DNA from: G963663315 sp965231905 | GTDB lineage: Bacteria; Pseudomonadota; Gammaproteobacteria; Arenicellales; Poriferihabitantaceae | NCBI GenBank assembly: GCA_965231905.1 | Contig: CBDDOO010000001.1 | Span: 744,001 to 808,000 of the forward strand | Direction: 5' to 3' | Length of the DNA: 64,000 bases | In this document: piece by piece, positions 19,187 through 26,655 of the stretch | How the letters are laid out: each line of letters opens with the position of its first letter | How positions within the stretch are numbered: the stretch's first letter is position 1 | The notes under the pieces: model-generated | The model's database searches: none | The model's input: only the letters and a program-made list of their open reading frames with translations | Told to the model about the DNA's origin: nothing | Translations under genes and position numbers: made by a program

Positions 19187-20592
19187 CGGTTGCGGTCCCA
19201 GAATTTGAATCTCGAGCTCTGGTTTTGGTGATAGTGAAGGTTTTCAACCTGTGCTTCGGCCTCCCTGGCAAGGACGCGAAGCGCTTCTTCCGCACGCTGG
19301 GCCTCGCCCTCGGTCGTCTGCATTTTCCCGGTGAGTGCGTCGATCAACTTCGCCGCTCTTGCGGCATGTTCAGTTGTGGCTGCCGCTTCGGTGGTGATGG
19401 TGCGTAGTGTCTCCCCGATCTGCTGTACCGCCTCTGCTGTTTGCTTCGTATCGCGACCGGAGCGAATGTGTGCATCCAACTCGCTAATTGCATTGAGTAT
19501 GCCCGCTATTGCCCCTGCGTTGGCGTGAAGTGGTTCGAGGGCGATGTGCAGTTTGTCGGTCGTCGCTTCCAGGACTGCGGTCGATTTTGCAGCCTGATTG
19601 GCGTTGTTGCCAAGGGTTGTACTGGCGTCGCTCGCGTGTCTCAGGCTGGATTTGAGTTTGTCGAATGCGTCCCCGACCCCTACGTTGGCGGTAGACAAGT
19701 GTTCTGCCAACGAGCGGGACTGCTTCGTGGCGGCATCAAAGTTCCGTTGAAGGGCATCCAGATTCTGGCTGCTCGCGGATTGGAGGTCGTTATGGAATGA
19801 ACGAGTGGTCTCACGAACCTCCGCGAGGTAGCCATCGTGAGCGGATTGGAGTCGTTCCAGAAGGGTCTCGGCCTGTTGCGCCACCGCGTTGAGGGAGCCT
19901 CCGACGGCTTGTAAGGTACTCTCAGCCTGGTTCTTGAGTTCCTGTGTAAACGTGTCAACGTTATGCTTGAGCGTGTCCTTGAATTCGTCACTCTCTCGTT
20001 TCAGCATTTCGCTGTGGCTGTGCAGATAGTCCTCACTGTCGGTGGCATGGCTTCGGACGATTCTGTGGAATCGCGCGAGCGCGTTCGCGCCCTGGGTCAG
20101 ATCGCGGGCGATCCTCCCGAGAAGGTGTCGGTTGAATCTTTCCAGGTCTTGTGCGTTTGCGTTGGGAGGTGGGATCACTGGGTCCTCGGCGAATTCTGGT
20201 GATTCCGAAGACGCGGTCCGTTGCCAGTTCAGCAGAGCGACCCGGCCAGCGATCCCCGCCACGGTAGATGTCAGCGCGATACCAAAATTCTCGAGCAGGA
20301 CGCGGATTTGCTGGTCGGACACCGCATCCGTACTGTTTCCAAAGAGTTCCACGAGAGAAAATATGAGCGAGATAAGGGTGAACAGGAGCCCCAGGTAATA
20401 GATGTTGTCGCCTTTTTCTTCGGGGGACATCTTGTCGTTAAACAAGTAGTAGATCCCCAGTGTGAAAACCACACCCGAGGCGACCATTGCTGCAAACCAG
20501 GCATTGGTGATCACAGTCTTGGTCCACCAGATGGCAATCCCACCGCCGAAGAAGGCGACGAAAAACCACAATGCGTTGCCTCTCTTGGTCAT
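19183..20592 (-). CDS. MotA/TolQ/ExbB/ZorA-like channel subunit with long C-terminal coiled coil
   Basis: A 469-residue protein. Membrane segments are predicted at about 7-23, 31-51, 65-84 and 98-120. The last two, LGLLFTLISLIFSLVELFG and LLENFGIALTSTVAGIAG, have the small-residue and Thr pattern of the MotA/TolQ/ExbB proton-channel domain. Residues 170-460 are an almost uninterrupted Ala/Gln/Glu-rich coiled coil, the ZorA-like feature of a long intracellular tail. It overlaps the single-TM gene downstream by ATGA and begins 109 bases after the vWA-like gene, with GGAG 11 bases before the ATG. Known: such channels convert ion flow to mechanical work. Inferred: this is the motor of the locus. 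Confidence 0.65.
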   Translation of the reverse strand: MTKRGNALWFFVAFFGGGIAIWWTKTVITNAWFAAMVASGVVFTLGIYYLFNDKMSPEEKGDNIYYLGLLFTLISLIFSLVELFGNSTDAVSDQQIRVLLENFGIALTSTVAGIAGRVALLNWQRTASSESPEFAEDPVIPPPNANAQDLERFNRHLLGRIARDLTQGANALARFHRIVRSHATDSEDYLHSHSEMLKRESDEFKDTLKHNVDTFTQELKNQAESTLQAVGGSLNAVAQQAETLLERLQSAHDGYLAEVRETTRSFHNDLQSASSQNLDALQRNFDAATKQSRSLAEHLSTANVGVGDAFDKLKSSLRHASDASTTLGNNANQAAKSTAVLEATTDKLHIALEPLHANAGAIAGILNAISELDAHIRSGRDTKQTAEAVQQIGETLRTITTEAAATTEHAARAAKLIDALTGKMQTTEGEAQRAEEALRVLAREAEAQVENLHYHQNQSSRFKFWDRNR

Positions 20593-20701
20593 GTCAATGG
20601 AAACTCCAATGCTTCTTCGTCGTCAGCGCGAGGCCGAACGTCCACACCTGCCGAATGTGACCATCTGAATTTCCTGGTCTCGAACTGACTGAGGCCCCGC
20701 T

Positions 20702-21529
20702 TCAGACCGAATCCTGCCATTCGATCTTTCCGCCCTGTTCCTGGACTAATTCGGTCCACCAGTAGTAGTGGCGTTCGGTTTGCCACTTCGCGTACTTCGA
20801 CCGTTCGAGCCGAAAGAGACTCACTCTCGTTCCCGTCAGATCTGTAAGAAGGTCGCGGGCGTCGTGACGCATGTCGCTGGCGTCCGGATAGGGTTCGTAG
20901 TGCGAGAATCGCGGGGTATGCTGTAGCAGATCTGAGAAAACCACGAGGTGGACCTTGAAGTGTTCATCCCCGCGCTTGCCGGGCACATGCCGGGCGGCAA
21001 GGACTGAAATCGTTTCTAGCAGGGGCGATGTCGGATGGGATTCTCTGCCATCTTCCGGGAATACGTTGGCGAGCGCTTCTTCGAAATGCGTCCAATCCCG
21101 GTCGGCGAAACGTCTGCCCTGGTGGATGTCGTCGCGCCAGGTTCGTTCCTGTGGGCTTTTCAGAGGGCGGCAGACTTCAATCAATTGCTGCGGTGTGCCC
21201 GGATCCTGCGTCAGCTCGTAGACTGCGAGAAGTTCTTGCGGTTTGATCCCCATTGGACCCGCTCGCTCTGATGTGATCTGGTCTGCAAGCCGTTCGAGTT
21301 CGGCTCTATGCTTTGGGGTTAGTGGATCGCTTGTGTCGAGGAGCAGAACGGTGGCGCCAATTGGGCCGGTTTTGGGACAAAGGCGATCATCCATTTCAGG
21401 AACACGAGTGCCAAGTTGATAGTACGCAGCTACTCCGGCCGTGAGTATCACAATCACACTGAGCGGAGCTATAATCGACTTCCGGTATGCCCGCTCTTCT
21501 GCAGCTTTGCGACGAGTTGCCCGTTTCAT
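20702..21529 (-). CDS. Membrane-anchored vWA-like domain protein (ParA-stator locus)
   Basis: A 275-residue protein not recognised by name. A basic N-terminus (MKRATRRKAAEERAYRKS) leads into one membrane helix at about 18-38, so the rest should be extracytoplasmic. The domain opens with ATVLLLDTSDPLT (about 59-71), which resembles a von Willebrand A metal-site strand with DxSxx spacing altered to DTSDP, and later has SPLLETISVLA and VHLVVFSDLLQ (about 193-203), matching the later vWA strands. The gene begins inside the stop of the four-TM gene (ATGA overlap). A role in contacting a surface or envelope partner is inference only. Confidence 0.55.
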   Translation of the reverse strand: MKRATRRKAAEERAYRKSIIAPLSVIVILTAGVAAYYQLGTRVPEMDDRLCPKTGPIGATVLLLDTSDPLTPKHRAELERLADQITSERAGPMGIKPQELLAVYELTQDPGTPQQLIEVCRPLKSPQERTWRDDIHQGRRFADRDWTHFEEALANVFPEDGRESHPTSPLLETISVLAARHVPGKRGDEHFKVHLVVFSDLLQHTPRFSHYEPYPDASDMRHDARDLLTDLTGTRVSLFRLERSKYAKWQTERHYYWWTELVQEQGGKIEWQDSV

Positions 21530-22977
21530 AATGTGTTCTCTTCGTAGTCTTCGACGACACGGTCAAGCATTTGGTAGCGTGGCAGGAGTTGGTCGTAGAT
21601 TTCCCCAACACGCTTAAAACCTGTCTCCGCCTTCTTCGAGATGCCGCCCCACTCGGGTGGGTCCGGGACAGGGAATTCCGGAGCCTGGATCACATCCTCG
21701 TCGATTGTCGGCACGATATCGAAGAAGCGCGGTGGCGGGGTTGTGCGTGTAGCCAGATTCGCGGTACGGTAGGCAGCAAGCAGGTAGGCCAGATCCTTGT
21801 TGTACTGTCGAAGGTTCATCGGGTATTGATCGACGACCATCGTCAATTTGTCGAGTACTGCTTTCCAGGCGGCCTGATCCATTTCATGACGGTCTTTGAT
21901 TTCCTCAATCATTGTGTTCGCCTCGTCGCGTGCGGATTTCAGTTCAGCGAGTGCGTCACTCAGACCGTCTTGGTAGCGATTACGCAGAACTTCATCTTTG
22001 CGGTGCTTCTCGCCGTAGCCGGGGAAGCGATCGTCGGCTGTATACGACTTGTACGCAGTAAGAATGAATACGAAGATACCGACAAGGGCCAAACCTGCGG
22101 AAGGGAGACTCTCCCACGGCAATGGACGCTCAATCATCGTGCGCCAAGCGGTGGCGAATGCTTTGTCGACTGTTTCAACGGTTTCAACTGCTCCCATCTT
22201 CTCAGCGAGTACGTAAACGTCGCGCACGTGACCAGCAATGTCATTCCAGAGCAAAGCGATCGCGGTGCAGAGGGCGCCCTGAGTGTAGGCAAACAGCTTC
22301 ATGAACCCCCAGTCGTAGTGGGTGAAACGCCACATTCGCCCCGTCCCGATTCCGAGGAGGACGTTCACGACGGTCAGTACCAACGCGACACCCCAGCCTT
22401 CGATCACACCACCGCGCGAGACGCTTCCCAAGAGGTTGGCGCCCGCGAAGGTTTCGATAATCATGAAGACCGGAACCCACAGCCAGTGCGCGAGTTGGTT
22501 TCTTGGATAGTCTGCTACCCGCGAGAGTCGGTGACCCTGACGGAAGCGCTTCAAGTCGCGGGCAGCTTCCTCAAATTCCGCGCGTTGCTTGTCGAGAGCG
22601 CCTATTGCTTGAGCAGCGATTGATTTGAGATTCTGGCAGCTTTGCGTGATTTGGGCATCCAAGTCAATTTCCGGGTTCTCCTTTTCCCAGTGACTGCGAA
22701 GATCGTGGAGGATGGCAAGCTCTTCGCGAATGTACTTGCTGACCTCTTCCTTGCAGTCAAGCGCTCGCTTCCGGACCCAGCTTTCGATCTTGTTGTACAT
22801 CTCGTCAGGTAGCGCTTCGTTAGAGTCCGGCTGGTTCCGCTTCCCTCGCTTTTTGCCTTCCGCCTGGATCCGGTGGGAGGCGAGCCAAGCGTCACCGTCG
22901 AGCCGGATGTACTCGCCCTTGACCCGATCAAAGCTTTGAATATTCTCCCACTCAGAACTACGGGTACTTGATTTCAT
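21526..22977 (-). CDS. Four-TM protein with cytoplasmic coiled coils, unknown function (ParA-stator locus)
   Basis: A 483-residue protein I cannot assign to a named family. It has a hydrophilic, helical N-terminal region (1-160, charged, with EEAARDLKRFRQGHRLSR), four predicted membrane helices at about 164-184, 192-211, 229-246 and 293-309, then a second helical region (about 320-410) and a Pro-rich segment (TPPPRFFDI, FPVPDPPEWGG). GGAG stands 9 bases before the ATG. A 19-bp tandem duplication lies just upstream. It overlaps the vWA-like gene by ATGA, so it belongs to the same transcript. It may be a scaffold for the channel pair. Confidence 0.55.
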   Translation of the reverse strand: MKSSTRSSEWENIQSFDRVKGEYIRLDGDAWLASHRIQAEGKKRGKRNQPDSNEALPDEMYNKIESWVRKRALDCKEEVSKYIREELAILHDLRSHWEKENPEIDLDAQITQSCQNLKSIAAQAIGALDKQRAEFEEAARDLKRFRQGHRLSRVADYPRNQLAHWLWVPVFMIIETFAGANLLGSVSRGGVIEGWGVALVLTVVNVLLGIGTGRMWRFTHYDWGFMKLFAYTQGALCTAIALLWNDIAGHVRDVYVLAEKMGAVETVETVDKAFATAWRTMIERPLPWESLPSAGLALVGIFVFILTAYKSYTADDRFPGYGEKHRKDEVLRNRYQDGLSDALAELKSARDEANTMIEEIKDRHEMDQAAWKAVLDKLTMVVDQYPMNLRQYNKDLAYLLAAYRTANLATRTTPPPRFFDIVPTIDEDVIQAPEFPVPDPPEWGGISKKAETGFKRVGEIYDQLLPRYQMLDRVVEDYEENTL

Positions 22978-23022
22978 CTATCGTGCTCCAGACTGTGTGA
23001 AACCGGGATAGCGATGATTGTT

Positions 23023-23060
23023 GTATATCCGGGCTCAGAAAGTATATCCGGGCTCAGAAA
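23023..23060. repeat. 19-bp perfect tandem duplication
   Basis: GTATATCCGGGCTCAGAAA occurs twice head to tail in the 114-base gap between the small ParA-linked gene and the four-TM gene. It may be a binding site or simply a recent duplication. Confidence 0.85.
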
Positions 23061-23091
23061 CAAGTGAGACTTTGTAGATTAAACCTGTACC

Positions 23092-23526
23092 CTATCTTCC
23101 CTGCACCGCTTCCGAACGCAGTCTCGAACCAATCCTTGATTCTACAACTTTATTCCGAAGAGTTTCAATTGTATCGGTTCGATGCACCGGCAAATCGAGA
23201 AACCGGGCGAATTCCGCAACCATGATTTTTCTTGGAAACTTCGTTGCCAGGAATTTCATACCTGCTTCTCGCGTCTGAAATGAACTTAATTTTTTATCAA
23301 TTTCAGGAAATTCTTTGTTGAGACACGGGGGGCAGTGTCTTGAGTCAGATAGTCCTTTTTTCACACCATTCATGCCACTTTTACGAATTTCAAGCCGGGC
23401 CCGGCCACGTAAAAGGGTTTCGATGTCATCTTCTGATGATCTCTCAACCAAATTAGCCAGTTTTCTCAAAAGCACTCCGATTTTTTCCGCTTCCTTCGAT
23501 AGTTTTTTGTCACCATGCTTTATCAT
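23092..23526 (-). CDS. Small basic protein encoded with ParA, unknown function
   Basis: A 144-residue, Lys/Arg-rich protein of no family I recognise. The N-terminal half is a predicted helix pair (KEAEKIGVLLRKLANLVERS); a CPPC motif sits at about residues 65-68. The C-terminal part, VAEFARFLDLPVHRTDTIET then LRNKVVESRIGSRLRSEAV, looks like a small SAP-like or helix-hairpin unit that could bind DNA. It overlaps the ParA stop by ATGA, the position usually held by a ParB-type or adaptor partner. A role as ParA partner is inferred from position alone. Confidence 0.6.
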   Translation of the reverse strand: MIKHGDKKLSKEAEKIGVLLRKLANLVERSSEDDIETLLRGRARLEIRKSGMNGVKKGLSDSRHCPPCLNKEFPEIDKKLSSFQTREAGMKFLATKFPRKIMVAEFARFLDLPVHRTDTIETLRNKVVESRIGSRLRSEAVQGR

Positions 23527-24452
23527 AAGTTGATTCCAGATATAAATTTATCCGTGACCGCTTCCAGACCGTCAACAACGCTTCGGTGGCTGCCAGTATC
23601 ATATCCATTGAGTACGGCTGGAACTCCATACTGCCCGACATCTCCAAATATCGTATCATTTCTTTTGATGTAAGGAAGCATTACCTCAACACCGGATAAA
23701 CGTCCCACTTGCTCAATGAATGGTCTTTGTGCCGCTATGGGTCTGGATCTATATTCCTGGATCATAGTGAACACCACATACAAAATTTTGGGATCAATCG
23801 GATCTGTCGCTTCGCCGGTTTCGAGTTTGGCATACTCGTTGTATTCTGTAATCAATGTGTTCGTACTTCTGATCAAATAGTCTATTCCGAGTGTGGATAG
23901 ATAGTCGGGGCGGGCCGGAACCAGAATATAGTCGCTGGCAATGATTGCGGTCTTGGTTACAATGTTGAAATTCGGCGGGCAATCAATGAGCGCTACATCA
24001 TATTTGTCTGCGTCAATTCTGTCCAATCCCTCCGAAAGAATTCTATGCACCGAAAGAAAATTTCTCTTTGACTGGGTAAGATTCGCACCGCTTAATTTCG
24101 TTGCCAATTCAAGATCAACATTGAGTAATCCAAGATGAGACGCGATCAAATCCACAGACCCATCCCGTTGAGCCAAAGTTTCGGCGATTCTGTCCGGCTG
24201 AAAGATTATTTCTGAAAGTGACGATGGTGTACCTATTTCGAAAGATTCGAACCACTTCTTGATAGTTTTACTATCTGCATAATTCTTCTGCCAATCATCC
24301 GGTTTGATCAACGAGAAGGTCAAACTGGCCTGAGCATCCAGATCAACCATAAGAACCTTATAACCGCGCCATGCCAATTCAGCTCCGAGATTCGCAGTCA
24401 AAGTAGTCTTTCCCACACCGCCTTTATAGTTAATTACCGACACGGTTTTCAT
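23523..24452 (-). CDS. ParA/MinD-family ATPase
   Basis: A 309-residue P-loop ATPase. The deviant Walker A is YKGGVGKTTLTANLG with the signature first lysine (about residues 9-23), followed by VDLDAQASLTFS and the Walker B region DVALIDCPPNF. ParA-type proteins bind DNA or membrane as ATP dimers and position cargo. I chose the ATG at 24452 because AGAGAGG lies 10 bases before it; a GTG three codons earlier is possible. It is first of six co-directional genes leading into the channel-like membrane genes. It could position that complex in the cell, as ParA homologues do for chemotaxis arrays and flagella, or the pair could be plasmid-derived. Confidence 0.85.
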   Translation of the reverse strand: MKTVSVINYKGGVGKTTLTANLGAELAWRGYKVLMVDLDAQASLTFSLIKPDDWQKNYADSKTIKKWFESFEIGTPSSLSEIIFQPDRIAETLAQRDGSVDLIASHLGLLNVDLELATKLSGANLTQSKRNFLSVHRILSEGLDRIDADKYDVALIDCPPNFNIVTKTAIIASDYILVPARPDYLSTLGIDYLIRSTNTLITEYNEYAKLETGEATDPIDPKILYVVFTMIQEYRSRPIAAQRPFIEQVGRLSGVEVMLPYIKRNDTIFGDVGQYGVPAVLNGYDTGSHRSVVDGLEAVTDKFISGINL

Positions 24453-24712
24453 TGGTAACACCTCTCTTCCCTTAACAGTGAATTGTAATTAACTACTGAA
24501 AAATACGGTCAGCAATCCATTCATAATGAGAATACGGTTACGACATGATCACAACACACTCTGATTATGATCTTATAATCTTACTGTACCACACTAAGCG
24601 TTGTCCAATGGAAGATGAGCGCCAAACAGTCTTTTTTCGAGACATGGAAATTTGTCAATGGCGCCGGATGCAGGGAAGCAATCGGTGAGTATCCTGGGAA
24701 AGGCTCCAAAAG
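24453..24712. promoter_or_regulatory. AT-rich region upstream of the ParA operon
   Basis: This 260-base gap is strongly AT-rich. It contains the interrupted inverted repeat GATTATGATCTTATAATC (24563-24580), a possible operator, and TTGCTG/TTAATT-like promoter elements on the minus strand that I would not trust alone. It also holds the solo insertion-sequence end listed separately. Confidence 0.35.
24600..24620 (+). repeat. Solo copy of an insertion-sequence left end
   Basis: GTTGTCCAATGGAAGATGAG plus one more base is identical to the sequence at 26654-26674, the left end of the inner insertion sequence. No transposase or second end accompanies it here, so it is either a deletion remnant or part of an older copy. 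Confidence 0.75.
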
Positions 24713-26281
24713 TCACTGCCTCACCCCGGATACCCGAATCCCCAGCAGATTCCGCTCCGCCCTCCCGAAAGCCATCGCGATATGATGAATCGGTTTGCCC
24801 TGATTCCGGTACTTCTCGCTGTACCCCTTCTCCTGTATCTGCGCCATTGCCTGATCCAGAGCCGCTTCTGTACCGGACTCATCTTCCACCACCTTGAACT
24901 CCATCACGAATACCTGACCCGCATGAATCAGCGTCATGTCCGAACGACCCCGGCTGGTGGCCTCCTCCACCCGAACATCCACCTCCAACGCCTTGAAGCT
25001 CATGTACAAAAGACTCGCATACCACGACTCGTAACGGCTGAGGCCCGCGCTGTCATGCCACGGATGCGGAATCCCCGCCAGATACGCCCGGAATGTATCA
25101 GAAAAACCATCAAAATCCTGAGCCGACAGTAATTCAAGCAGACGCTCTCCCTGTTCATCGGCATAATCATCTTTTGTCACATACCGTAGCAGACCATAGT
25201 TCAGACTCAGTTCCACTTCATGGTTCGGGTAATCCAGACGGTATCGGGTGCGGGAACCGTGCCGTTCTTCTCCGGTAATGGTCAGATAACCGGTCTGGAA
25301 CAGCAGGGCGTCAATATGATAGCTCTCTATATCGAATGTGGAAACCAGTTCCTTGTTCGCTGTGCGATGCTCCAATTCCATCAGACTGATTTTCTTATCC
25401 ACCAACTCCCGGTACAGGAAGGTCGGCGTGCCGGTGCGGAACCAGTAGGGTTCAAATTCCCGATCTGAAAACAGCAACAGCACATCGAACGGGTTGTAAA
25501 CCCTCTCCTCCCCCAGCCAACTGTAACCGTTGTACCAACGCCGAATCTCTTCCCGGTCAAGGCCCGGCAATTCCGGGGCAAACACGGTATCCAGGTCATG
25601 GTCGGTATAGCCGCAGATCATGGAGTACTTACGATCCAGACTGATGTTCTTCAGGTTATTGAGACCGGAGAACAGATTTGCGTTCGAGAACATACTGATG
25701 CCGGTGATAAAGACGAACCGGATATGCCGGGCGCTACCCTTGATGATGCCGTAGAATCCCCGCAAATAATCCCGGTTTGCCCTCGCCATCTCCGGGTCTT
25801 CCAGCACATCCAGTATCGGCTTGTCGTATTCGTCAATCAGTACCACAGCCTGCTGGCCGGTGGCATGGTGCAGGCGGTTCAGAATATCCCGCAAGCGTTC
25901 CGGGCCTGAATCGGGCGATTGCGCCGGGTCGAGCCCCGCATCCCGCTCAATGATCGCCAGTTGGGTTTCAACGCTCTGGGCAAGGTCGCCCGGTTCGTTG
26001 TGTTTGCCGTCGAAACTGAGTCGCACCACTGGATGCTGAACTGACCAATCCCAATGCTCATGGATATCGAGGCCCCGAAACAGGGGTTCATTTCCCTCGA
26101 ACAGTTCCTGCAGGGTATCAACCAGAAGGCTCTTACCGAAGCGGCGCGGGCGGGACAGGAAATAGAAACTCCCCATTTCGACCAGCTGCCGGATATGAGG
26201 GGTTTTGTCGACGTAATAGCAGTCCCGCTCCCGGATTCTACGAAAATCCTGGATGCCTATGGGGAGTTGACGGCGATTCAT
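24713..26281 (-). CDS. AAA-ATPase-like protein with C-terminal PD-(D/E)XK nuclease domain
   Basis: A 522-residue member of the common AAA-ATPase-like / PD-(D/E)XK family. N-terminal QDFRRIRERDCYYVDKT is diagnostic; Walker A is SRPRRFGKSLL (about 43-53) and Walker B VVLIDEYDKP (about 146-155), followed by FITGISMFSNANLFSGLNN. The C-terminal nuclease core reads GRSDMTL...VFVMEFKV, the D...E-x-K pattern. Family members are abundant, often variable between strains and of uncertain role; many lie in mobile or defence-rich regions. It is co-directional with the ParA operon but separated from it by 260 bases, so I treat it as independent. Confidence 0.85.
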   Translation of the reverse strand: MNRRQLPIGIQDFRRIRERDCYYVDKTPHIRQLVEMGSFYFLSRPRRFGKSLLVDTLQELFEGNEPLFRGLDIHEHWDWSVQHPVVRLSFDGKHNEPGDLAQSVETQLAIIERDAGLDPAQSPDSGPERLRDILNRLHHATGQQAVVLIDEYDKPILDVLEDPEMARANRDYLRGFYGIIKGSARHIRFVFITGISMFSNANLFSGLNNLKNISLDRKYSMICGYTDHDLDTVFAPELPGLDREEIRRWYNGYSWLGEERVYNPFDVLLLFSDREFEPYWFRTGTPTFLYRELVDKKISLMELEHRTANKELVSTFDIESYHIDALLFQTGYLTITGEERHGSRTRYRLDYPNHEVELSLNYGLLRYVTKDDYADEQGERLLELLSAQDFDGFSDTFRAYLAGIPHPWHDSAGLSRYESWYASLLYMSFKALEVDVRVEEATSRGRSDMTLIHAGQVFVMEFKVVEDESGTEAALDQAMAQIQEKGYSEKYRNQGKPIHHIAMAFGRAERNLLGIRVSGVRQ

Positions 26282-26655
26282 TGTCCGTGTTCTTTGGGGA
26301 GGGGATTTTATGAATCATGCCACTCCATGCAGGCGTATGCAAACGCCGGGCGTGTATAGGTCCACTACCTTTGGCGCCGGGAATGATTTTGAATCAGGAA
26401 TTATACCGGTGATCGGAGTTGAAGGCCATGGCGAGGAACAATTCTGGAAAATAATCAGGAAAATAATCCTAAAGTCTCCCCATTTTTTATTTGAGAGTTA
26501 TATAAGCGGTTGAAAAGGTTGTAGAAAAGGGGGATATTGGATGGAATCAGAGTTCTGCTTCTGGTACAATGGTTTTACCATAAACTACTGATACCAAAAG
26601 AGAACTCTGATGATGAATGATAGCCGGGAACGCACCAAATGGAAAGTCCGAGAGT

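Noticed and set aside
20589..20786. A 65-codon minus-strand frame spanning the gap between the vWA-like and channel-like genes
   Set aside because: It starts inside the upstream gene in another frame, has no ribosome site, and its sequence is low-complexity Arg-rich. Its ATGA-like end at the next start is probably chance.
18323..24452. Calling the locus a standard Zorya system
   Set aside because: Only ZorA/ZorB-like channel features are visible. There is no ZorC, ZorD helicase or ZorE nuclease, and the single-TM protein shows no OmpA-type peptidoglycan-binding motif.
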